Of a stretch of DNA of 64,000 nucleotides, positions 22,378 through 30,644 are shown piece by piece. The DNA comes from Cryobacterium algoricola. GTDB taxonomy: Bacteria; Actinomycetota; Actinomycetes; Actinomycetales; Microbacteriaceae. Made by a program: the position numbers and the translations under genes. The stretch's first letter is position 1. The number at the start of each line of letters is the position of its first letter. The DNA lies in the NCBI RefSeq assembly GCF_004402485.1, contig NZ_SOFG01000004.1, forward strand, positions 496,001-560,000, given 5' to 3'. Under the pieces are notes generated by a model. That model was given only the letters and a program-made list of their open reading frames with translations. It searched no databases and was not told the DNA's origin.

Positions 22378-24182
22378 GGAAGCTCCGTAGACGAGATCAG
22401 TCCCTGGGCAAAGCCAAGGAGGACAATTTTATCGCTCGAACCGGCCGCCGGAACGTGGAACAGGAGCTGGTCGGCGTAGGTGTTCTTGAAGCCCTTCGCG
22501 GTGGCGGTGAGGCCGGAGAGCGCCTTGCTCGCGACCGCGCCCTCACCGGGGCTGACCGTCGCGGCCGCATCGACGGGTCTGACGGTTTCCGTCTCCTCGA
22601 GGCTCACGGCGACGATGCTACCCGAGTCGTTCGTCGCCAGGGCGAGCGTGGGGCCCGTGCTGGCCTTGGCGCCGAATTCGATCGACGCCGTGGTCGGCAG
22701 CTTGGCCTTCTTGTCCGCCTTGTTCGCGTCGATCTGGGTACGGAAACTGTCGCCGGTCGCCTCGAACAGGGCGAACGACGGGCTCGCTTCGCCCGTGCTG
22801 AGGATGTCGGCGTACGCGGCCGCGACCTGGTCCGGCGGCAGGAGCATCAGTTTCGAGTCGGGGGCGATGATGGGTGCGCCGATCGTGGCGGGGGCCAGGT
22901 CCGGGATCTTCGCGGAGGGTTCGAGCTGCACCGCATAGTCGACGAGGTAACTCGCCCGCGCAGATTCCTGCCGCAGCACCACGACGGTCGGGGCGACATC
23001 CGGGGTGTCCTTGTTCTGGACGACGGTCATCACGACTCGGGGCCAGGTCGCCGACTGCTGCGGAAGCGAAAGCGTCAGCGGTCCCGCGGGAAGCGCGGCG
23101 AGTGCCGGGAAGTCGGGGGCGATGGCGCGCACCTTGTAGTTGGCCAGTCGCTGGTCGAAGGCGGGACCGGTGAACCGGGTCGCGAGGATGTCTGCGCTCA
23201 GGTTCTTGTCGCCGTCCGCAGCGACCGCGGCGATCTTGGTCATGATCCGCTCGAGCTGCGGCACCGTCACGGCGGCAGGAGGCACGTCCTTGATCACGAC
23301 GGCAGCACCGCTCGCGTCAGGGGTGGAGCTGACGGTGGCCGCATCGGTCGCGCCGGCACCCGGCCAGAATTCCGAGGAGCACCCGGTCAGCACGAGTCCG
23401 GACACGAGGAAGATCGGAACGACCGCGATCATGGACCGCCCGATCGACCGTCGCCCGGTGATCTCGCTCGCCTTGATGGACTTGGGGCGGGGAGCGCGCG
23501 GAAGTCGCGGCATCCGCGGGCCCTTGGGCAGGTTACGGCGCGGGCCGTGCGACCTGCGGAGGTGGATGAGCGCCCACAGGTAGAGGATGAGCCCGATCAG
23601 GGCGAGGACGGCACCGCCCATGATCAGCGGGCCGGCCCACGGGGTCGAGTTGTCGACGGGCCAGGTGATGCTCACCGTCGACGGCGCGGGGTTGGTGCCG
23701 TCTGAGGCGACAATCATCGAGATGCCCGCCGGCAGGTTCACGGTCGCCGTGAGTTCCTTCGTGCCGGTGAATTCCTCGAGCCAGAGGTCCGAACCGGCCG
23801 GGTTCGTCACGGTCACTGCCGCGGCCGGCGTGGTGCCAGTGGGGGCTTCGGCGTCTGCGGCGACGGTGTCGCTCGCGAGGCCCGGGGTGTTGCCCTCGGC
23901 CGAGTGGATGCTGACATAGGCATTCCCGGCCAGCCACGCCTTCACATCCGCCGTGCGGCCGTATGCCGCGAACACGGTGTCGGCGCCCGACAGGGTCACG
24001 GTCTGCGCGTTGGGGTGCTCCGTGAGGGCGCTGGAATCGATCACAGCGTACGGAGCGGCGGCAGCGATGGTCGCGCTCAGGCTACTCGTCGCAGGCTCGA
24101 GGAAGACCGTCCGCTGGGCAATGCCGAGCACGATCATCACGCCCGCAAGAACGAGCGCCACAATGGCAAAAAGGAAACGCAC
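22374..24182 (-). CDS. Uncharacterised membrane protein with internal lipobox-like segment
   Basis: No family recognised. The GTG at 24182 has a strong AGGAGGG site. The 602 residues contain a first membrane helix (~3-24, FLFAIVALVLAGVMIVLGI), a ~155-residue Thr/Ala-rich beta-type segment probably outside, a second helix (~182-206), a short Arg/Pro-rich basic stretch, and a third hydrophobic stretch ending LVLTGCSS with Cys268. The rest is a likely extracytoplasmic domain of ~330 residues. The third segment looks like a lipoprotein signal embedded in the chain, as if a two-helix protein were fused to a lipoprotein. No stop or frame change separates the halves. It is translationally coupled to the thioredoxin-TPR gene. 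Confidence 0.8.
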   Translation of the reverse strand: MRFLFAIVALVLAGVMIVLGIAQRTVFLEPATSSLSATIAAAAPYAVIDSSALTEHPNAQTVTLSGADTVFAAYGRTADVKAWLAGNAYVSIHSAEGNTPGLASDTVAADAEAPTGTTPAAAVTVTNPAGSDLWLEEFTGTKELTATVNLPAGISMIVASDGTNPAPSTVSITWPVDNSTPWAGPLIMGGAVLALIGLILYLWALIHLRRSHGPRRNLPKGPRMPRLPRAPRPKSIKASEITGRRSIGRSMIAVVPIFLVSGLVLTGCSSEFWPGAGATDAATVSSTPDASGAAVVIKDVPPAAVTVPQLERIMTKIAAVAADGDKNLSADILATRFTGPAFDQRLANYKVRAIAPDFPALAALPAGPLTLSLPQQSATWPRVVMTVVQNKDTPDVAPTVVVLRQESARASYLVDYAVQLEPSAKIPDLAPATIGAPIIAPDSKLMLLPPDQVAAAYADILSTGEASPSFALFEATGDSFRTQIDANKADKKAKLPTTASIEFGAKASTGPTLALATNDSGSIVAVSLEETETVRPVDAAATVSPGEGAVASKALSGLTATAKGFKNTYADQLLFHVPAAGSSDKIVLLGFAQGLISSTELP

Positions 24183-24342
24183 TGATACCCTCCTGTGTCG
24201 CCAGCCGCTCCGCACACACGGGTGCCCGAACCCGGAGCGGGTCCGGGAAGCAGCAGACAGGACATTCCACGATACTGTCTCGTCCTGAAAGCTGCCTAAT
24301 AGACCCCTGTACACGGGACGCACAACCACCGCGTCAACCCAC

Positions 24343-24348
24343 TAAAAT
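24343..24348 (+). promoter_or_regulatory. Candidate -10 element (TAAAAT) for the DivIVA-like gene
   Basis: TAAAAT stands out in the GC-rich divergent gap 24183-24408, about 60 nt before the GTG of the coiled-coil gene. The -35 region is poor (GTCAAC-like at 24333-24338). Only base composition and spacing support it. The rest of this 226-nt gap shows no other clear structure. Confidence 0.3.
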
Positions 24349-24408
24349 TATCATGGCCCCCGTGGACGGACTAAATGCGGGGTCAGAGTTCCAATACAAG
24401 GAGATAGT

Positions 24409-26022
24409 GTGGCGATCGACGAAGCTGATTTCACCCAGGTTTTCCGTGGTTATGACAAAGAAGAGGTCGACAGGGCCATTCAGGGGCTGCGTCGTGATCT
24501 GATCCAGGCGAACAGCCAGGGCACGGAAGCCAACAAGGAAATCAAGCGCCTCACCGCGCACATCGACGACCTGAACGCCGAAATCGAAGAGGTCGGCAGC
24601 CCCACGTTCTCCGGGCTCGGCACGAAACTCGAGAACACCCTGCGGGTCGCCGAGGAACAGTCCACCCGGGTGATCGCCCAGGCGGACATCGACGCTGAGC
24701 GCCTCCGCGCCTCCGCCGCGAGCGAGGTCGACACCCTGCGCCGCGAAGCGACGGAGCGCGCTGAGCGCGCCCTTTCCGACGCAAATGTGAAGGCCAGCCG
24801 TCTCCTCGACGACGCCCGCGCCGAAGCCGACGACCTGCTCGCACGCGCCCACGACGATTACACGACCGTCACCGGCGACGCGGTGCAGGAGGCAGCCGCG
24901 ATCCGCGGTGCCGTCGCCACGGAAGCCGCCGAGCTCCGGGCGACCGTCAAGCGCGAGGTCGCCGCCATCCGCTCCGAAGCAGAGCGGGAGGCCGCGGAGG
25001 TCCGCGTCGTCGCGCAGCGCGAAGCAACGGATGCCCGTGAAATCGCCGCAGGGCTGACGCGCGAAACCGAACTCACCCGTGCCGAGGTCGCCCTCGAACT
25101 CGACCAGCAGCGCGCGGACCTGGCCAGGGAAACCGAGCAGGCCAGGATCGACCTCACCGCCGAGACCGAAAAGGCCCGCTTCGACAGCGCCCAGGAGGCC
25201 GAGCAGGCCGCCATCGACCTCGCCCACGAGACCGAGCAGGCCCACAACGCGCTGGCCGCAGAGATCGACCAGGCCCGCACCGACCTCGCCCGCGAGATCG
25301 ACCAGGCCCGCATAGACCTCGGCATCGAACGCGAACAGGCGGAGACCGAACTCGCTCGGGAAATCGCCCGCCAGCGCGCCGCCCTCGCCCAGGAACTCGA
25401 GAAGGCACGAGCCGCTCAGGCCGCGCGGGCCGAACAGGCCGCCGCCGACCTCGCCAGGGAAAACGAACAGGTGCGCGCGGACTTCACCGCAGACGGCGAA
25501 CAGCTCCGGATCGACCTCGATAACCAGCTCACGGCCGAGCGCAAGCGCGGCGAGCACGAGCAGGCCCGCCTGCGCCGCGACATCGACCAGACCCGCGCCG
25601 ACCTCGACGTCGAGCTCAAGGCCCGCCGGGACGAGGCTGAGCAGGGTCATCTGGCCCGCCACCAGGAGGCCGTCGCCCAGACCCAGAAGTTCCTCGACGA
25701 TGCGACGAAGCAGCTCGCGGAGACCAACCAGCGCACCCTCGAGCTGCGCGCGTTGAACGAGCAGCTCGACTCCGGCGCCCGCGCAGAGGCCAAGACGGCC
25801 CGCCTGGCCGCGGAAGCCCATGCCGAGCAGATCGTGCAGGACGCGGAGTCCCGCGCCACGGCACTCATCACCGAGGCGGAAAAGCGGACACGCGCACTCG
25901 TCGCCGACGCGGAAGAGCGCCTCTCCCAGATTAGGATTGAGCGCGACTCGGTCGCCGGCTACTTCGAGAGCCTGCGAGGCCTCCTCACGCAGGCGGAAAA
26001 GGTCACAGCACTGGACGATTGA
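24409..26022 (+). CDS. DivIVA-type polar coiled-coil protein with 11-residue repeats
   Basis: A 537-aa, almost entirely coiled-coil protein. The first ~60 residues resemble the DivIVA/GpsB membrane-binding domain (DFTQVFRGYDKEEVDRAIQGL). Residues 231-373 are thirteen consecutive, unbroken 11-residue units of the type xEQARxDLAxE, i.e. hendecad periodicity. The C-terminal third returns to less regular coil, ending in ERLSQIRIERDSVAGYFESL. Streptomyces Scy and FilP show comparable hendecads and organise tip growth, so a polar scaffold role is likely but inferred. GTG start with AAGGAG upstream. It diverges from a membrane-protein gene and is followed 28 nt later by an AI-2E-type transporter gene. 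Confidence 0.85.
   Translation: MAIDEADFTQVFRGYDKEEVDRAIQGLRRDLIQANSQGTEANKEIKRLTAHIDDLNAEIEEVGSPTFSGLGTKLENTLRVAEEQSTRVIAQADIDAERLRASAASEVDTLRREATERAERALSDANVKASRLLDDARAEADDLLARAHDDYTTVTGDAVQEAAAIRGAVATEAAELRATVKREVAAIRSEAEREAAEVRVVAQREATDAREIAAGLTRETELTRAEVALELDQQRADLARETEQARIDLTAETEKARFDSAQEAEQAAIDLAHETEQAHNALAAEIDQARTDLAREIDQARIDLGIEREQAETELAREIARQRAALAQELEKARAAQAARAEQAAADLARENEQVRADFTADGEQLRIDLDNQLTAERKRGEHEQARLRRDIDQTRADLDVELKARRDEAEQGHLARHQEAVAQTQKFLDDATKQLAETNQRTLELRALNEQLDSGARAEAKTARLAAEAHAEQIVQDAESRATALITEAEKRTRALVADAEERLSQIRIERDSVAGYFESLRGLLTQAEKVTALDD
25099..25527 (+). repeat. 33-bp in-gene tandem repeat array encoding 13 hendecads
   Basis: Thirteen 33-nt units encode residues 231-373 of the coiled-coil protein without indels. 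Units share GAGCAGGCC or GACCAGGCC at the start and GACCTCGCC in the middle, so repetition is visible at DNA level and prone to slippage in steps of 33. Confidence 0.8.
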
Positions 26023-26050
26023 TTACCGCCCCCACTCCGAGGAGATCCCC

Positions 26051-27100
26051 GTGAAAATCCAGAACGCATTCCGCCTGGGCCTGATCGGAACCCTCGGGGT
26101 CGGGGTCGGGATCCTCATCCTGAGCTCGATCGTCAGTCTGCAGACGATCATCACCTACATCGGTGCCGCCCTGTTCATCGCACTCGGGCTCGACCCTTCG
26201 GTGTCCTGGCTCGAGAAGAAGGGCTTTCCGCGCTGGGCGGCGATCCTGGCCGTCCTGATCGCGGTGATCGGGGTGCTGACCGGCGTCATCTTCGCGATCG
26301 TCCCGATCATCGTCGATCAGATCACCAAGTTGTCGCAGGCGATTCCCGAGCTCGTCCGGTCCGTCAACACGTCGACGTTCCTGTCGGACATCCAGAAACA
26401 GTTCCCCGCGCTCCCCGTTTCCGGAATCGTCAAGTCGATCACGGACTATGTGAGCACCAACGTGACGACGATCACCACCGCGATCATCCAGTCCGGGCTC
26501 GCCGTGGTCAGCGGGCTGTTCGGTGCGCTGATCATCGTGATCCTGTCGCTCTACTTCACCGCCTCGCTGCACAGCCTCAAGACCGCGACCTACCAGCTGG
26601 TGCCTGCCTCGAAGCGGGAACGGTTCGCCGACCTCAGCGAGCAGATCACGACATCCGTCGGCCGCTTCGTCGTGGGGCAGGCCGCCCTCGCCTCGTGCAA
26701 CGGCGTGCTGAGCTTCACGTTCCTGTCGATCATCGGCGCACCCTTCCCCGCCCTGCTCGCGGTGATCGCGTTCCTGGGGTCGTTGATCCCCCTCGTCGGC
26801 ACGATCAGCGGCTCCGTGATCATCGTGCTCGCGTGCCTGATCCCCGGCATCGGCAGCTCGACCCTCACCGCCCTGGTCGCCGCGATCTACTACATCGTGT
26901 ACATGCAGGTCGAGGCCTACGTCCTGAGCCCCAACATCATGCGCCGCGCCGTGTCGGTGCCCGGCGCTGTGGTCGTCGTCGCGGCTCTCGCGGGCGGGTC
27001 ACTGCTCGGCATCCTCGGCGCGCTCATCGCGATCCCCGTCGCCGCGGCGGTGCTCATGATCATCAAGCAGGTCGTGATTCCCCGCCAGAACGAGCTCTGA
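26051..27100 (+). CDS. AI-2E family (PerM-type) transporter
   Basis: A 349-aa polytopic membrane protein. Hydrophobic helices begin at once (LGLIGTLGVGVGILILSSIVSLQTIITYIGAALFIALGLD), then AAILAVLIAVIGVLTGVIFAIVPIIVDQ. A soluble ~80-residue loop follows, and then the conserved C-terminal block AFLGSLIPLVGTISGSVIIVLACL with YIVYMQVEAYVLSPNIM, which is diagnostic of the family. Members export autoinducer-2 or act as Na+/H+ antiporters; the substrate cannot be told here. GTG start at 26051 with GAGGAG 7 nt upstream, 28 nt after the DivIVA-like gene, so probably one operon. Confidence 0.92.
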   Translation: MKIQNAFRLGLIGTLGVGVGILILSSIVSLQTIITYIGAALFIALGLDPSVSWLEKKGFPRWAAILAVLIAVIGVLTGVIFAIVPIIVDQITKLSQAIPELVRSVNTSTFLSDIQKQFPALPVSGIVKSITDYVSTNVTTITTAIIQSGLAVVSGLFGALIIVILSLYFTASLHSLKTATYQLVPASKRERFADLSEQITTSVGRFVVGQAALASCNGVLSFTFLSIIGAPFPALLAVIAFLGSLIPLVGTISGSVIIVLACLIPGIGSSTLTALVAAIYYIVYMQVEAYVLSPNIMRRAVSVPGAVVVVAALAGGSLLGILGALIAIPVAAAVLMIIKQVVIPRQNEL

Positions 27101-27118
27101 CCCGGGCTCGGAGGTCGC

Positions 27119-27844
27119 TCAGCCGAGCCACTCGGTGGGCAGCGGCGCCGCCGCCGGGTTCACGACGGCAACGATCTCGTTGAGGATGCGCTTGGTCTGG
27201 GTCTCCCCCACCCAGAGGTGCTTCCCCCCGTCGACGGCGATGAACAGGGTCTCCGGGACACTCGCGAATCGTTCCCTGGCGGCGTCGGGCCGCAGATAGT
27301 CGTCGTGCTCAGGGATGATGGCCACGAGCCGGCGCGAGTTGCCCGCCCAGGCTGCCAGTTCCGCATCCGTCGCCCGGTGCAGCGGCGGGGACAACAGGAT
27401 CGCCCCGACGATCGGCTGCTCGAGGCCGTACTTGATCGCCAGCTCGGTGCCGAAGGACCAGCCGACCAGCCACGGGTTGGGGAGCTTTCGCTCGGCGACG
27501 AACGCCATGGCCGCAGCGACGTCGAGCCGTTCGGCGTTGCCGTGGTCGAAGCTGCCGCCGCTCGTGCCGCGCGTTGAGGTCGTCCCCCGGGTGTTGAACC
27601 GCAGCACGGCGAGGTCGGCGAGGGCCGGCAGGCGCCCCGCTGCCTTGCGCAGGATGTGCGAGTCCATGAATCCGCCGTGAGTCGGCAGCGGATGCAGCGT
27701 CACGAGTGTCGCGACCGGCTCGCGGTCGAGCGGCAGGGCGAGTTCCCCGACCAGGGTCAGTCCGTCGCTCGTGTGCAGTTCGATGCGCTCACGGCGGGCG
27801 GGCAGTTCGACGCCGCCCCGGATCTCGGTGACGGTGGAACTCAC
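27119..27844 (-). CDS. Alpha/beta hydrolase
   Basis: A 241-aa alpha/beta hydrolase of the small cytosolic type: VATLVTLHPLPTHGGFMDSHILRKA at the start, FNTRGTTSTRGTSGGSFDHG, and the nucleophile elbow LVGWSFGTELA (GWSFG). It ends with a likely acid/His pair in IIPEHDDYLRP and DGGKHLWVGE. This is the pattern seen in dienelactone-hydrolase-like or 'KANL3/Tex30'-type proteins. The GTG at 27844 has GAGGGAG upstream; the longer reading to 27955 adds low-complexity sequence. It is convergent with the transporter gene. Confidence 0.85.
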   Translation of the reverse strand: MSSTVTEIRGGVELPARRERIELHTSDGLTLVGELALPLDREPVATLVTLHPLPTHGGFMDSHILRKAAGRLPALADLAVLRFNTRGTTSTRGTSGGSFDHGNAERLDVAAAMAFVAERKLPNPWLVGWSFGTELAIKYGLEQPIVGAILLSPPLHRATDAELAAWAGNSRRLVAIIPEHDDYLRPDAARERFASVPETLFIAVDGGKHLWVGETQTKRILNEIVAVVNPAAAPLPTEWLG

Positions 27845-27875
27845 GGTGTCTCCCTCGTGCCGGTGTCGACCGGCA

Positions 27876-28178
27876 TCATCTGATTCTCCAGCAGTGGCTG
27901 TGCCAGTGCCGGCGGCCGGCGAGGTCGGCGGCCTCGCCCATGAGCCCATCCGCACGCCACGCGACGAGGTGGGGAGTCTTCGGGGCGATCTCGAGACTGC
28001 ACCCGGGGCAGACGTAACTCTTCGTCGCCCGGACCGCCGTCACGGGCTGAACGGTCCAGAGACCGTCTCGCCGTTCCTCGGTGCGACGCCACCCTGCCCG
28101 CATCCGGTCGAGGGTCTCGTCATCACCGGAATCGTCCGAACCGGGCCTGCGACCCCTCGGATGATTGCTGCGTGGCAT
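27876..28178 (-). CDS. Small zinc-ribbon-like conserved actinobacterial protein
   Basis: A 100-aa protein with a charged N-terminus and a compact metal site: CPGC at about residues 57-60, then PHLVAWR, and RRHWHSHCW close to the C-terminus. Two Cys plus His/Cys ligands would suit one zinc ion. Proteins of this type are conserved in actinobacteria next to hydrolase genes and are often labelled 'ATP/GTP-binding' without visible support; I see no P-loop. Same strand as the hydrolase, 31 nt upstream, so probably co-transcribed. Function unknown. Confidence 0.75.
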   Translation of the reverse strand: MPRSNHPRGRRPGSDDSGDDETLDRMRAGWRRTEERRDGLWTVQPVTAVRATKSYVCPGCSLEIAPKTPHLVAWRADGLMGEAADLAGRRHWHSHCWRIR

Positions 28179-28252
28179 TGGGACAGTCTACGTCGGCGCG
28201 GACACGCACGGGCACGACGGGCGCCACGATCGCGCCCTGCGGGTGCGGAGGT

Positions 28253-28927
28253 CTAGTACCAGCCGGAGTCGACCGAGTGCGCCCAGGCGCCGCAGGGGGT
28301 GCCGTAGCGGCCGGTGATGTAGCCGAGGCCCCATTCGATCTGGGTGCCCGCGTTCGTGGCCCAGTCGGCGCCCGCAGACGCCATCTTCGAACCGGGGAGC
28401 GCCTGGGGAATGCCGTATGCGCCGCTGCCGTTCTCCGCCGTGACGCGCCAGCCGGATTCCTTGTTCCAGAGGGAGACGAGGCAGTTGTACTGATCCCCGC
28501 CCCAGCCGCGTGAGGCGACCGCGCCGGCGGCGTATTCCTGCGCCGAACCGGGGCTCGCGACGGCCGCCGTCGGTGCCGAGGAGCTCGAACCCGACTTGCT
28601 CGACGCCTTGGCCGCAACGACGGGCACAGGGACCGGCTTGGGCTTCACGGTGACGGTGTACGACTCGCGAACGATCGTGTTCGCGTACGTGCCGTTGACC
28701 TGAACCACCTGCGTGGCCTGGCCGGCAAAGCGGCCACCGGCGGACTGGAAGTACGGGGACGCGGTCGCGCCGGAGTACGGATCGACGATGGTCACGAGGA
28801 CAAAGGCCGCGGCAGCAGTGAAGGCGAACAGGAACAGGACACGGGCACGCGGTCGGGGCTTCCTGACCCTCCGAATGGTCGGAGTGGTGGCATTTCCGGA
28901 CTCAATTACGCTTAGGTGTCTTCCCAC
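28253..28927 (-). CDS. Secreted lysozyme-like (transglycosylase/aggregation-promoting-factor type) protein
   Basis: 224 aa. A basic start and one hydrophobic helix (RVLFLFAFTAAAAFVLVTIV, ~residues 29-48) serve as signal or anchor. A spacer with PKPVPVPVV and a Ser-rich linker follow. The last ~85 residues are a small lysozyme-like fold: NCLVSLWNKESGWRVTAENGSGAYGIPQALPGSKM, with the catalytic Glu in KESGW, and WGLGYITGRYGTPCGAWAHSVDSGWY at the end. The fold matches the C-terminal domain of aggregation-promoting factors and Rpf-like proteins that cut peptidoglycan. It is expected to act at the cell wall. Neighbouring DivIVA-domain genes suggest a growth role. Confidence 0.88.
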   Translation of the reverse strand: MGRHLSVIESGNATTPTIRRVRKPRPRARVLFLFAFTAAAAFVLVTIVDPYSGATASPYFQSAGGRFAGQATQVVQVNGTYANTIVRESYTVTVKPKPVPVPVVAAKASSKSGSSSSAPTAAVASPGSAQEYAAGAVASRGWGGDQYNCLVSLWNKESGWRVTAENGSGAYGIPQALPGSKMASAGADWATNAGTQIEWGLGYITGRYGTPCGAWAHSVDSGWY

Positions 28928-28981
28928 GATTTCTCGAGCCTAACCCAGATTTCGGATAACAGCCAGATAACGGTGCGTGAT

Positions 28982-29530
28982 TCACCGAACGGCGAGCATG
29001 ACGTCGACGACGTTGTCGAGGACGACATCGACCTGCACTTCGCGATATCCCCCGCGTTGTTGACGGAAAACGGCCGAACGCACGTCGTCCGCGGTGATCG
29101 GGAAACCGTCCTCGAAGTACTTGATCACCTTGTTCGCGAATCGGTCGACATCCGCTCGGTTGTACCCGACGCTCAGAAAGCTGACCCGGCTGAAGCGGTG
29201 CCCTGCGGGGCGTCCCAGGCGGTCGACGAGCTCCTGCGCGCGGCCCCTGGCGCTTTCGAGCCACGCCTGCGTGCCGGTGGCTCCCGCCTCCCGCTCGCGA
29301 TCGCGCACGGCGAACGCGTCTTCGAGACGTTCGAGGGCCGCGTCGACATGGGAGGACGAGTAGCCGCCCTTCTGCATCGAGAACGCGGTGTGGCGGATGC
29401 TTTCGGCCGTCATCGGTTCGGCGTCGGCGCTCGCATCGTACGCACGACGCGCACTCGCCAGAAACTCGTCGACCTGGGTGACGTTGTAGCCGAGCGTCTT
29501 CTTGCCGGCCCGGGGGAATGTGGTGCTCAC
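28982..29530 (-). CDS. DivIVA-domain protein (182 aa)
   Basis: Contains two DivIVA-like repeats: RAGKKTLGYNVTQVDEFLASARRAY at the start and FSRVSFLSVGYNRADVDRFANKVIKYFE further on, with FSMQKGGYSSSHVDAALERLEDAF and FRQQRGGYREVQVDVVLDNV as the matching second halves. So it is an internal duplication of a ~80-residue unit rather than a long coiled coil. The start is GTG 29530 (VSTTFPRAG); GTG 29548 is an alternative. It lies between cdsA and a cell-wall lysozyme-like gene, all on the minus strand, which suits a role in localising envelope synthesis (inference). Confidence 0.85.
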   Translation of the reverse strand: MSTTFPRAGKKTLGYNVTQVDEFLASARRAYDASADAEPMTAESIRHTAFSMQKGGYSSSHVDAALERLEDAFAVRDREREAGATGTQAWLESARGRAQELVDRLGRPAGHRFSRVSFLSVGYNRADVDRFANKVIKYFEDGFPITADDVRSAVFRQQRGGYREVQVDVVLDNVVDVMLAVR

Positions 29531-29596
29531 TGGATCATTCTGCCCCACGGCGAGGCCCCTGTCGACAGCGTGCCCCCGGCCGGGGTCCGTTCCGGG

Positions 29597-30628
29597 TCAG
29601 TGGGAGATCAGGTACAACGCGTACGTTGCGGCCGCTGAGGGAAGAATCGAGTCCATCCGGTCGAGGAAGCCACCGTGGCCGGGAAGCCAGGAACTCATGT
29701 CCTTGATCCCGAGGTCGCGTTTGATCAGCGACTCGGCCAGGTCGCCGAAGGTGGCGCTCAACAGAATGACGAGTCCGAAGATCAGGCCGAACCACCACGG
29801 TTCCCCGATCATGAACACGGCCAGAACCACGCCGACGATCAGGCAGGCGAGGCCGGCGCCCGCGAAGCCTTCCCAGGTCTTCTTGGGGCTGATCGTCGGC
29901 ACCATGCGGTGCTTGCCGAAGGACAGCCCGGCCGCATACGCCGCGGTGTCGTTGGAGATCACCAGGAGCAGGAAAGCGAGGGTCCACCACTGTCCGTCCG
30001 GCTGGGCGGCGAGCAGCACGGCGAAGCTGCCGAGGAACACGACGTAGGTCTGGATGAAGAAACCGGCGCCGATGTCACCGAACACCGAGCGTGTGGTTCC
30101 CCGGTGCGCCGGACTGAGCAGCAGGGCCACCCGCCAGAGACCGATGAAAAGGATTCCGGCGAGGGTGACGAGGAACTGGCCGCTCGCTCCCCAGTAGAAG
30201 GCGGCGGGGACGACGGAAATCGCGGCGATGACCACGGCGATCCGCGGCACGTTACGCCCGGACTGCCGAAGGGCCTGCGCGAGCTCGAAAGCCGTGAACC
30301 CGACGAACGCGGCCGCGCAGACCATGAACAGCTGTTTGATGAAGATCAAGCTCACCAGCATGAACAGGCCGAGCGCGAGGCCGATCAGGGTCGCCAGGAT
30401 CAGGTTGCGTCCCGTTCGGGCCGCGATCCGCTCGTTCGTGGCATCCAGCTGCGCCCGCGTCGCCTGCATCTGACGTTCGATGTCTGCGCGGGTCGACTGC
30501 ATCTGGCGTTCGATGTCGGTACGGGCGGCGTGCACCTGTGCCCGGAATTCCGAACTGCCGGACCCATGCGGTTTCTTGGGCGGCACCGGTGCACTGTCTC
30601 CGGTTTCGTCGCGTGACTCGTGCGTCAT
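29597..30628 (-). CDS. cdsA: Phosphatidate cytidylyltransferase
   Basis: Makes CDP-diacylglycerol, the precursor of anionic phospholipids, in the membrane. The 343-aa protein has an unusual N-terminal cytosolic coil with 11-residue repeats (RTDIERQMQST, RADIERQMQAT, residues 36-57). About eight membrane helices follow, starting with LILATLIGLALGLFMLVSLIFI. The C-terminal signature contains SPKKTWEGFAGA and, at the end, DLAESLIKRDLGIKDMSSWLPGHGG, which includes the conserved Asp residues. ATG 30628 with GGCGGAG upstream. It follows frr by 16 nt and belongs to the rpsB-tsf-pyrH-frr-cdsA series. Confidence 0.95.
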   Translation of the reverse strand: MTHESRDETGDSAPVPPKKPHGSGSSEFRAQVHAARTDIERQMQSTRADIERQMQATRAQLDATNERIAARTGRNLILATLIGLALGLFMLVSLIFIKQLFMVCAAAFVGFTAFELAQALRQSGRNVPRIAVVIAAISVVPAAFYWGASGQFLVTLAGILFIGLWRVALLLSPAHRGTTRSVFGDIGAGFFIQTYVVFLGSFAVLLAAQPDGQWWTLAFLLLVISNDTAAYAAGLSFGKHRMVPTISPKKTWEGFAGAGLACLIVGVVLAVFMIGEPWWFGLIFGLVILLSATFGDLAESLIKRDLGIKDMSSWLPGHGGFLDRMDSILPSAAATYALYLISH

Positions 30629-30644
30629 GACGCTGGCTCCGCCC

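Noticed and set aside
27876..28178. ATP/GTP-binding protein (a label often used for this family)
   Set aside because: No P-loop is visible; the CPGC and HWHSHC motifs point to a metal site instead.
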